NCBI GenBank assembly: GCA_963966185.1
Contig: CAWZYM010000479.1
Location: 1-64,000 of the forward strand
DNA length: 64,000 nt
Source: Rhabditoides inermis
Lineage: Eukaryota > Nematoda > Chromadorea > Rhabditida > Rhabditidae
Direction: 5' to 3'
The notes beneath the pieces were generated by a model that made no database searches, was not told the origin of the DNA, and saw nothing but the letters and a program-made list of their open reading frames with translations. How positions within the stretch are numbered: the first letter of the stretch is position 1; each line of letters starts with the position of its first letter. Positions 49,165 to 59,227 of the stretch are shown piece by piece. The position numbers and the translations under genes are program-made.

Positions 49165-52100
49165 CTATTCTATGAGGTCCGCGGCCTGTCTGGGGTAGTC
49201 GTAGCCGAGAAGTTGGTAGTCGTTGTGGTACATGCGCACCACCAGCTCCTGGATGTACGGCTGCGTGCGGATGTACTCCTCGACGAACCTGAAGAAGGCT
49301 CCCTCTCTCTCTCCCTCTCTCTCCCTCTCTCTCTCTCCCTCTCTCTCCCTCTCTCTCTCCCTCTCTCTCTCTCTCTCTCCCTCTCTCTCCCTTTCTCTCT
49401 CCCTCTCTCCCCTCTCTCTCTCTCCCTCTTTCTCTCCCTCTCTTTCCTTCCCTCTCTCTCTCCCTCTCTCCCTTTCCCCCCCTCTCTCTCCTCACATCCT
49501 CTCCGGCGACTGTGCAGTGGAGTGCGGCGTCCGATAGCTGGCAATGTTCCTGTAGATCACATTCAGAGCCTCGTCAGGGACCTGAAGTGTGAGAAACTTT
49601 TTTTGTTGGTAATGCGTCAAAAAAACTTTTTTGTTGGGATTGCGTTAGGATATAGCCAAGTGCTCTCAGCCGCAAAACAAGACAGAGACACACTGTGTGG
49701 AATTGGACAGCTAGAGATGGAATATAGTTTTATTCTCGCAGTAGATCAGAGGAAGACGGAGAGTCAGCTCTCGGCAATAGCGCGCCAAACAAGAGAGGCA
49801 GACGGTTATGGCACCGTGTTTCGAACTGCAAGCGAGGTGGATCGAAACACTATCGCTCTGGCGCAGGCTATAGGTATCTTGTCGTCCACTCACCCCCTTC
49901 ATGCGCAGCACTTGTAGCACATCGGGGAGGAACGCTTCTGTCGCGTCTCCCGAATAGCGGACAAAGTGCAGCCTGGAAAGACGTGTTACTGTCATTATAC
50001 ATTCGTGTCCTCTCACTTTTGTTTACTGCCAACCGCATTCGTCCACTTAATGCTAACAAGCATAATGCTGACAATTATAATGATCATAATGCTAACAAAA
50101 TAGAGTTTCAGGGTTTGTGCACCAGAGCGGCAAGCAGAACATGGTTAATAAGAGAATTCACTAGGGAAACATCTTCTTCTCCCTACTGTCTATGCCCTCC
50201 CGTCCATCGAATACACAACCGGATCATTTCCTTCTGCCATCATCGGCTAGTAGTTTTTAGGAACAGCCGCTACTTTCCTACTCACTTGCCAGCCGTCGCC
50301 TATGTACCTGCTCGGATCAAACACACATCCAAGCTGTTTCCCCAACTTTCATAGATGGGTGTGAACTTCCATAGATGGCCCTACAACCCCCTGCGTACTC
50401 ACTTGCCAGCAGTGGCCTGTTTCCTCAGATCGCACATCCACGACTGCGGCACCATGTGGAACTCGTCCTCGTAGTACCTCGTGAAGTCCGTCTTCAGCTG
50501 AACAGAAATCAGAATGCGTATAGTTCTATGCTCGCAATAAGTTGCGCGCGGTGGGGTAGATCAGAGGAAAACGGAGAGTCAGCTCTCGGCAGTAGCGCGC
50601 AAAACAAGAGAGGTAGGCGGGCGTGTACACAGCGGAACAAAATGATGTTATGGTGTATTGCGTTCTTCTTCATCGCACGCTGAATGGTTTTTTTTTTCGA
50701 ACTTGGCCTTGATTTGCTGTCGAATCAGTTTTACTGAATCAATAATGATCAAACAAAATGATATTAAAAAGGGAGCATATTCTGATCGTGGGATCTTTCT
50801 GAGGAGTTTTTTGAGGAGCAGTGACCGTATTGTCTTGTGTTCTTCTATTTTTTCGCATAAACGGTAATGAATAATATTGTAAATTATAATAGCATTACTA
50901 TAACAAACAGTTGTTAACAAACCTGGAATCCTCTCAACTGCCGCTCCATAAAACACGTCACATTCATGTAGCAGTGACCGCACTCGCCGTGTTTCCTGCA
51001 ACCGATCGATAATCAATCGATAATCGATCGATAATCACTCTTTGCTTACCTGACACACCGATCCAGAAACGCGGATATGAACCTGTCCATAGGGTCTCTC
51101 TTGACGAAGATGGTGGTCCAGTCAATATCCGGGTGTGCCTCCAGATAGGCCGCCGTGTTGTTGAACAGAAATCCGGCGTCCTTCTCGCAATGACGACTGA
51201 ATAGTCAAGTAAAAAAGACATTTTGGCTAGCAAAATCATCTGAAAAACATGCGTGTTTCTATCATAACACTGTGCGTCCGGTGTTTGCGCAAACACGATA
51301 CACATTTTCATATCTCAGTAAACGTGTTACATCACTGCAAACGATTTGTGTCGAACACTGAAAACAGAAATGAACAGTTTTGACTGTTGACACCCACGCG
51401 TCGAACGGATAGGCCTTGCCGCGCGAGACATTTTCAACACACTTTTCAACAAAATGAGGTTTGCGAAGCGAATGATCATGATGTTAGAAATGTGAATGTA
51501 GGCAGTGTTGAGACATACGCGTTGAATGGGTATGCCTTTCCGCTCCTCCAATTCTCCAGATAGCACTGCAGGGTGCCCATCACGGTAGACATCGTCTTCG
51601 GAACCACGCACGCACCAAAGTGGAACGCCGACGACGCCTGCAAATTACTTTTTTGTTGTATCATAGACGTTTCACCTTCCTAAATATATTTATTGTTTTT
51701 GTCCTCCCTGCGCTATCACCTTGAAAGCTAAACTCGATTTTATTATTTTGATTTGATTTTTAATGTTTTTTTCGGATAGATCACTGCAGGACGCTCCACT
51801 CTCGACGGAAATATTCGGGTAACTCTATTACACTAATTAGAATGTGTCCAGATAAGTACATAAGTACAAAACATAACACAAACTTTCCACGTCTTGTTGA
51901 TATGCAGTTAGTAATGTGGTTAATAAAAAATAATGGTGGCGAAATAGTCAAGATACACGTTTTGGGTGTCAAAAGGTTCTGTCGCAGTCATCACTCTGCC
52001 AAACCACTCTTTGTTCTTAACCGGTACTAGGATGTTTGTGCTGTTTGATGATTGATACCATATGGATAAACTATCATTATTATTAAGATACACCGATGCT

Positions 52101-53064
52101 ATGCATTTCATCATGTCGTGTGCTACACACGCTTTGCTTTTTCAGACCCGCAAAAATTGTCATGTCATGCTGATGAAAAAACAACAGTATCGAGTCAATG
52201 TTCACTGACCGTCAAGGTGTTGGGGTTATGTATACATCTAGATTTTGTATGCATACAAACATTGAAAAGATCACCGACCCTGACGAACGTCCTGGCACTG
52301 CCCCACTTGCGCAGGCACAGGCCGGGCTTCCTGTCGCAGAGGTGCGTGATCGGCATGTCACCTCGGAGGGGCGCGCGCAGGGACTGCAACCACGGGTAGA
52401 ATATAATGATTTGTTGCAGAATGATATCCGCGTCACACAAAAATATGAGCAATCAAAGATATACGAGAAAGATTATGACGAATCTCCAAGAAAAAAGTAT
52501 GAACAATTGACTACTACATGTTGCCGTACTAGAATGCTTTCCTCTGTTACAAGATCGCGCAGCGCGTGCAACGCGCATTATAAAAGTGAGGTCAGACCCA
52601 CGTTTTGCTGGGAAAAGACTATCACAATGATCTTAGAACGGCCGCGCGCCAAGATCCCCAGAGAGATTCTCAGAAATATCTCAGAACGCGCCCCCCAACC
52701 TCAAAAAGATCCTGGGAAAGTGCTTTTTTGTATGATATAGCGGCTTTTTGACTAGCGCTCCGGCGCGCTGCCGCGCGCCTCCGCACTAGGTATACAAAAA
52801 TAGAAAAATAGAAGAATAGTTCGTCTTGCATGTTTGATAGTTGATTGCTCTCTAATGACTCTTGCGAAGATACATACACGCAAGGGTTGTAGTTGAAGTG
52901 TTCAAGTGCTATGTATTTTGTATATGTAGCTTTTTTTGTCTTTTCTAACTATATCTTGTACTTCTTTTTCACTTTTTTTATGTTTCACAGATGTACACCG
53001 CCCCATCTCTTTCTCCTCTACACTGTTCTGTCTACTTTCCATCCTATCTCCCTCCTCCTCCCCC

Positions 53065-53158
<94 letters not shown>

Positions 53159-55372
53159 TCGACACAGTTCTACCCTCCCTTTTCTCTCCTCTCTCTCTCT
53201 CTTCTCCCTCTCCCACTGTCTCGCTATCTCTTTCTCTCTTTCTCTTTCTCTCTCAGTACTATATTCTCTAGAAACAGTATTATATTCTCTATTGTCTACT
53301 GTCAACTTTCTAGAGACAATACTAATACTATGCTCTTGTTTGTCTACTGCATCTTTTTCTTCTACTGTGACAACAACTTTCTAGAGACATTACTATGTTT
53401 TCTTCTGTCTACTTTTACCTCTCGTCACCTCTTCCACTCTCACTCTCACATCTGCAGTAATCACTATCACTGCCACTTTCGAAAGACAGTTATGTCTACT
53501 CTCTCTTCTCTCTCCTATTCTCTCTCTCCCATTCTCTCTCTTGTATACTTTCACGTCCCCGCTGCGGTGACAACAACTTTCTAGAGACAGTACTATGGTA
53601 CCTTTTGTCTACTCTTCTATTCTCACATCTGCAGTAGTCACTGCGACTTTCGAGAGACAGTTATGTAAAAAAAATTTAACAGAAAGTACTACTCTCTTCT
53701 CTACTGTCTTCTCTCCCTGCTGTCTACTCTCTCACGTTCTAAAAATATAATTTGACCGCCTGTGCTTGTCAAATGACATGTATAAGGTGAACTCGATTCT
53801 CACCTCACCTCACTTCCACTCGACACTGTACTGCATCGAAAAGCGGATTTTCAGGCTGAATATGTACAAGAGAACAAGTAATAAACTCAAAACTTAGTTT
53901 CAACTGAAAAAAGAAGCAATACATAGTTCTATATTACGTCTACAATGACTTCGAGAAAAGAAGCCGGCTGGCGCGCCCTAACACGTTGTGCACACGTGTG
54001 AAGGAGTTTGAAACAGTTTGAGGTTGATTTGATCGTTAGAAAGCACTATCTATTGACGTCTCGAAACAATTTACTTAACTTTCAACCTTCAACTTTTCGT
54101 TTTGTCAAAGTTATTCGTTGAAGAATTTTGTCTTTTTCAACTGACTCAATCCATTATTGTTATATTATATTATACATAGTCCTATCAAAAAAGACACAAT
54201 TGAGTGGATATGGGTCAGTGATTGTGAATGCCAACTATTCGATATCGATCGGTTGACCTGGCGGCTGGTAGCGAGCAATCCGGTGGGCGCGACCCCAGCA
54301 AGTAACGCGCGCTCAGAAAGTGTCTAATACTGTATGAAGACAAAATCCGATCGATCTGAAACTTTGACAGAAGGGCTTTTTTGCCCATAGAAGCTTAAGT
54401 TTACAAATTGGACCTTCTATCTCGTCTGTACGAAAAGTCGATCATATTCGCCATATTTAGTGACTTTTCAGAAAAGGAAACCAATTTCTATAATCTATTA
54501 TACGTAATCTTTCTTTTATTCAATTTTTATAGAAATCGAAGATCATGAATTTTGGGTGCATTTTGGGTACATTCGCCTATTTGGGCATGAAGATGAGGTC
54601 ACAGGCAGCTAGTATCGCGGCTATCGACTTTTTCTAGGTCGATTCACCTACTATCCAAATTTGGTTCTAATTGAAGTATTTTGAAATTTTTCTCCATAGT
54701 TAAGAGATTAGGTGATAACTATGATCAGGAGATTGCTATTGACGAGATATTCGGAATTTTGCGTTCTCGGGTGTTAAAGAAACTTTCTAGAAAAAATTAG
54801 CAAATAGGGTATACTTTGAAAAGAGATATTTCTCCGGAAAGAATGACAGACAGACACCATAGTAAATATTAGTATGAAAGGGGGATACATAATCGAGTCT
54901 AGGGGTATGTATAAGACATGTTGCGTACTCAGATGCCAAATGTTTTTGTGGTTCTTTTTCAAATGCGAGATCATAATATCATACACAATTATGTATCCGC
55001 TGTGAGCTACAAAAATACACTTTTTGAGGATCGTTCTGTCTTTCTGAGGGTGGTGACGCGTTCAGAGTCCTTTTTTGGAATCATGATGTCTTTGGATTTT
55101 TCTAAAGGCGAGGCCAGACTCGGTTGATACTTTCTGTGGATCTATCTGCGGATGAGGAGTTATTTTTGTGGAAGTTTCTAAGAGGCTGTTCTGATGAGTT
55201 CTTTCTGAGTTTTTTTTTTTGCGAAATATGATCTGGCAAATCGACTCTCGCCTCACTCACCGCATAGTTACTGGCGATGAGCTTGCGGAAGCTGCAGTCG
55301 CTGAAGCGGTTCTTCCGCAGGGTGCACGTCTCCGAGGTCTCAGCCGGCTGAAGGCAGCCTCTCTCTCTCTCC

Positions 55373-55415
<43 letters not shown>

Positions 55416-55575
55416 CCCTCTTTCTCACCTTGATAGTGTAGTTGATGAAGCCGTGACTCATGAAAACGTCATTCTCGTATTGTCTCCGGAACGCGAATAA
55501 ACAAAATACGAGGAAGAAAAATCCGAACCCAACCGACAGTAATGGGTGGTTGAAGTTGGCCCGCACCAGAATCAT
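49165..55575 (-). CDS. ST-4: carbohydrate sulfotransferase (Sulfotransfer_2-like)
   Basis: First exon about 55,429-55,575: MILVRANFNHPLLSVG followed by a hydrophobic anchor (FGFFFLVFCLFAF). Then about 55,258-55,355 (CSFRKLIASNYA), about 52,275-52,387 (MPITHLCDRKPGLCLRKWG), about 51,515-51,640 (PAPS loop ACVVPKTMSTVMGT), about 51,053-51,195 (one exon with NNTAAYLEAHPDIDW and FVKRDPMDRFISAFLDRC), about 50,925-50,998 (CGHCYMNVTCFMERQ), about 50,403-50,499 (YYEDEFHMVPQSWMCDL), about 49,895-49,975 (LHFVRYSGDATEAFLPDVL), about 49,500-49,583, and the last exon ending AADLIE with stop TAG at 49,165. Two exons separate in ST-1 to ST-3 are fused here. No lesion seen. Helitron copy 2 sits in the second intron. 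ST-4 and ST-5 are close tandem paralogues. Confidence 0.75.
49303..49494. repeat. (CT)n-rich last intron of ST-4
   Basis: CT on the plus strand, so GA in the sense orientation, opposite to the tract in the same intron of ST-1 and ST-2. ST-5 has a shorter tract at 59,176-59,224. Confidence 0.9.
50285..50310 (-). other. Decoy exon end with splice donor in ST-4
   Basis: On the minus strand the end GGCTGGCAAGTGAGTAGG repeats the end of the preceding real exon (ATAGK then GTGAGT at 50,403). Similar decoys are at about 59,850 in ST-5 and about 44,160 in ST-3. Confidence 0.5.
50518..50612. repeat. Dispersed intron repeat
   Basis: Shares TTCTATGCTCGCAATAAGTT and GGAGAGTCAGCTCTCGGCAG with 60,078-60,165 (ST-5), with 49,727-49,880 (ST-4) and, inverted, with 31,836-31,990 inside Helitron copy 1, where it is a private insertion relative to copy 2. 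Probably a short mobile element. Confidence 0.6.
51390..51440 (-). other. Half-exon duplicate of the ST-4 PAPS-loop exon
   Basis: Reads VENVSRGKAYPFDA, parallel to LENWRSGKAYPFNA at the end of the true exon (51,515-51,640). It also exists in ST-5 (60,985-61,055). It may be an alternative 3' exon part or a remnant. Confidence 0.45.
52752..54885 (-). mobile_element. Non-autonomous Helitron, copy 2 (2.1 kb)
   Basis: Same ends as copy 1: minus-strand TCCCCCTTTCATACTAATAT at 54,885 and CTAG at 52,752, with a perfect 7-bp hairpin GGCGCGC-TGCC-GCGCGCC ten bases from the end. The tandem paralogue ST-5 preserves the empty site near 63,732. Insertion was between A and T with no target duplication. It lies in the second intron of ST-4. 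No replication-initiator ORF. Confidence 0.88.
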
Positions 55576-57022
55576 TCTAAAAATGATTGGGCATTATGAA
55601 CTGCTCTAAATTACTAAAAGCGCGATTACGTTAATCTATGGTATGCAAGACAGTACAAGGTGAACATCGTAGATAAACGCACAGTACGAAACCCTAGCTA
55701 AAAATCTAATGAGGCGAAGAAAGAAGACGTGTGGAACACGCACGTGGCGCGTGAAGAGATGGCGAAAAAGATGTGTCGGGGGGAACGAGCGACCTGGATT
55801 TGGACCGTTCGAGCACTGTCCAGTTGGAACGCCCTCCTCCTCACCCCGATCTTTTCACCCTTTCTCTGTGCACTTTGCTCGTGTTCAGAGAGATTTCCGA
55901 GATAAGCGCGCCTTTTTCGATGTCTCGCTCGCACACGAAAAACATACTCCGGCAACACTCGCATTGAAATGTTGATATATTCAGGCAATCAGTAAATCAT
56001 ACAACATACAACATACCACCATACCACCATACCACCATACCATGGTGATTTCGAAATATTTTCGCGCGCAATTTAAACTGGCTCACTCGGTGCTTTCTTT
56101 TGTGTTTTATTTACGTTTTTCAGGGCGTCTCTCGCACGTCGTCTCACCTGCACTTCTTGTGTCTCTTTCAATTTCAACGTGTATTATATGTGACCATCAC
56201 TCTGCCAGTACCCTTGAACAAGGCGCAGTAGTACCTCATTTTGTTTTAGTTTTACCATTTTTAATTTTGTCACACAATCGTATTATCACATATTTCGCCA
56301 GTGTCTATCCGCAATTTCTTGCATACTCTATCAAACATACATGCGATAAACTTATTATTATTATTGTTAACTCTTGGTATTTTTCCTTCTTTTTTCGAAT
56401 TTTGATTGTGAGAAACAGGAGCATCAATTTTGTATTGAAAACGACTATCACAAGTTGAAACGAAAAAAACGCAACCTCTCTGACACACTGGACAGCTGAC
56501 CGAACGACGCCACCAAATTTTACTGACCTTTTCCAGGTTCTCCGTTTTCACTCGGCTATGATTTAGCTCTGATAAAGCTGAGAGAGTCACTCACGCAGAC
56601 GCAGAATTCCCCTCTCCCGCTCGACGCTCGCGTGGAAATGCAAATTAGAACCTCGCTGTACCACCAAAAGTGCTTGAAATTTTGCTGACTCCATTTTGTT
56701 GGTTCAACGTGGTCTCAGACGGCCGTTCGACTGACCACAACTGCTTGAATGCAACTGAATGCATAGCTAGATCAAACAATCAGAGAACAACGAGGAGATA
56801 ACAATAATGGGCACAACCGTCCCTGGCGAAGCTCCTATAGCTGTTCGTCAACTCTGGACAGTACCAGTTCTGAAGAGCACCTCTCTCGTCCTTTTTGTCC
56901 TCTATTTTCAATCTTGCTCACATCTCACTCTCCTTTCTTTGCTTCACCTTCATTAAACTTTCCAGGGTGTCCGTGCTTCGACAATCACCGACAAAACCTA
57001 CTTTTTATGTATTTGTATATCA
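55576..57022. other. ST-4 5' flank, no gene seen
   Basis: Contains the M9-like half element and AT-rich DNA with an AATAAACTTATT-type phrase at 56,343-56,370 resembling a LINE tail. No coding exon with similarity on either strand. Confidence 0.45.
55985..56045. mobile_element. Half-copy of foldback M9
   Basis: AGTAAATCATACAACATACA then ACCATACC repeats, ending at CCATGG where the second half should begin. It matches the left half of 44,241-44,346, including the preceding GGCAAT. Confidence 0.55.
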
Positions 57023-57035
57023 CATACCAGTCAAT

Positions 57036-57392
57036 GGCCCGGGTTGGCCAAGTGGATAGCGTCACAGCTTGCTAAGTGAACGGTCGCTGGTTTAATTCCC
57101 CTCGTGGGCAATTGTTCTGCCGAATTCCACTACCTCCCGGTAGGGCGCGTGAACCCACTCTCACCCTCCGAGAGCCCTACCATCGGCGGCGGCAGTCTTT
57201 CAAGATCTTCTACCACGCCTCGCATCCGGAACTGGTCACTTCGCGATGTTCACGCCCATCTACCATGAACAGTCAGGACTCGCGCAGCACTGTTCCAGCC
57301 AAGAAGCCCCAATACCCCACTGTAGGATTGTGTGTGCTTCCAGATAACCCATCATGCTACCATTGTATGTCGGATGCAGGCTGATAAACAAG
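57036..57392 (+). mobile_element. tRNA-derived SINE with perfect 13-bp target duplication
   Basis: CATACCAGTCAAT occurs at 57,023-57,035 and again at 57,393-57,405. The 357 bp between start with a tRNA-like head: A box TGGCCAAGTGG, anticodon-like loop CTTGCTAA (Ser-GCT-like) and a degenerate B box GGTTTAATTCC. The body is unrelated to anything else in the window and ends CTGATAAACAAG without poly(A). Confidence 0.75.
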
Positions 57393-57685
57393 CATACCAG
57401 TCAATCAATACAGTGGCCAAGGTTCATCGAAATTCATTCTCGAAAACTTGGCAAAAGTGATTGCGCGTAGCGCGAATCTGGGTACTGGGTCCACGAATAT
57501 TCACGCGTTGTTGGTGTTGAAACTCCTGGCAAACACCCGCATTTTGGCTCAATTCAGCCAAACTCGGGAACAAACGGACGCATAACCCATTCTCGGAGAG
57601 ACTTGCGAGTGACGAGCGAGCACAATAGATTAGACACAGTCGTGCAATAGATATAGTTTCTGAATGACAATAATCAAAAAAAAAC

Positions 57686-58440
57686 GAAACCGTGGTCGTC
57701 TCCGAAGGACCACGGTTTCAACTACTTAACAAAACGAAAGCAATACATAAGGTAAACGATAATGAATTGTTCAGCTAGATCACTTGCACAAACTACCGTA
57801 TGTTTGAAAACAAGTAATGTATGTGTGTGCGTTTACGTATGTAGTCAAATGTATATATATACGAGCTCCTGAACTTGAATAGTTGAAACCGTGGTCGTCT
57901 CCGAAGGACCACGGTTTCAACTACTTAACAAAACGAAACCGTGGTCGTCTCCGAAGGACCACGGTTTCAACTACTTAACAAAACGAAAGCAATACATAAG
58001 GTAAACGATAATGAATTGTTCAGCTAGATCACTTGCACAAACTACCGTATGTTTGAAAACAAGTAATGTATGTGTGTGCGTTTACGTATGTAGTCAAATG
58101 TATATATATACGAGCTCCTGAACTTGAATAGTTGAAACCGTGGTCGTCTCCGAAGGACCACGGTTTCAACTACTTAACAAAACGAAACCGTGGTCGTCTC
58201 CGAAGGACCACGGTTTCAACTACTTAACAAAACGAAAACAATACATAAGGTAAACGATAATGAATTGTTCAGCTAGATCACTTGCACAAACTACCGTATG
58301 TTTGAAAACAAGTAATGTATGTGTGTGCGTTTACGTATGTAGTCAAATGTATATATATACGAGCTCCTGAACTTGAATAGTTGAAACCGTGGTCGTCTCC
58401 GAAGGACCACGGTTACAACTACTTAACAAAACGAAAGCAA
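57686..58440. repeat. Tandem array of 249-bp units with six hairpins
   Basis: Three units with period 249 bp (GGTAAACGATAATGAATTG at 57,750, 58,000 and 58,249), each with one or two copies of the hairpin GAAACCGTGGTC / GACCACGGTTTC around the loop GTCTCCGAAG. Hairpins at 57,686, 57,880, 57,935, 58,130, 58,185 and 58,379. A single unit exists at 48,262-48,443 in ST-3 intron 1. Confidence 0.9.
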
Positions 58441-58442
58441 TA

Positions 58443-58515
58443 CACTCACCGAGAACAATTCATCGACGATCGAAACGCGGCGACTGTCAGCGAAGTGGCG
58501 GAGGCAACCGAGCCG
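58443..58515 (-). pseudogene. Orphan copy of ST-3 exon 1 without its start codon
   Basis: Repeats the exon 48,472-48,540, including RRVSIVDELFS and the donor GTGAG, but the ATG has become CTG (ATCCCTGCCGG for ATCCATGTCAG). No anchor exon follows within reach, so it is a by-product of the tandem duplication. Confidence 0.6.
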
Positions 58516-59037
58516 GCAGGGATGCTGACAATTCTCGAGCCTGTTTTCACCGTTCGTATTTCGGGAGACGAGTTTTTTTTCGGGTGTGTCATCTGTTGGG
58601 TGCCCGCTACAGTCTCTGGAAGAATGTAGATGGTGCGATAACGGTGCGCGCTCCTTTGAGACCGCTCATGCATGTACATATCCTGTGTGTTGTTGTTTTT
58701 TTTTTTGCGATTTTTCTGTGTGCTATCTTTGAAAACTGAGACGACAACATCAGAGTGAATGATTTATGTAACAAAATGATGAAAGACGCGACTTGCACTT
58801 GAGTGAAACGGGAAGATCCTAACGGCAAACGTAAAAACGAATTGCTCACAAAAATATCTATAAATCGTGGATATGAGGACACTGGAGTGAATATAGCAAA
58901 TGAGAACATCTGTTCCTAATTATTAGTTTGGAATGTAGTAGCTGGGAATGAAAAAGGCTCAAGTCAGGATTCGAACGGTGTGTACAAAAGGTAGGGACGT
59001 AAGTAATCGTTATGTACGCAATCTACAGGGAGGAAGT

Positions 59038-59177
59038 CTATTCCATAAGGGCCGCAGCCGGTCTGGGGTAGTCGTAGCCGAGTAGTTGGTAGTCGTTGTG
59101 GTACATGCGCACCAGCAGCTCCTGCACGTACGGCTGCGTGCGGATGTACTCTTCGATGAACCTGAAGAAGGCTCCCT

Positions 59178-59227
<50 letters not shown>

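Noticed and set aside
49145..49917. Frames of 100-234 codons on both strands
   Set aside because: They cross the CT/GA intron of ST-4 and read Glu/Arg or Ser/Leu repeats.
56042..56458. 138-codon plus-strand frame
   Set aside because: AT-rich, no recognisable domain, no conserved copy elsewhere in the window.
57076..57384. 102-codon plus-strand frame as a small gene
   Set aside because: It lies entirely inside the SINE defined by the 13-bp target duplication and has no splice or family support.
57686..58440. CRISPR-like array
   Set aside because: The repeat is a 249-bp unit with an inner hairpin, the intervening sequence is the same in every unit, and the context is a spliced eukaryotic locus.
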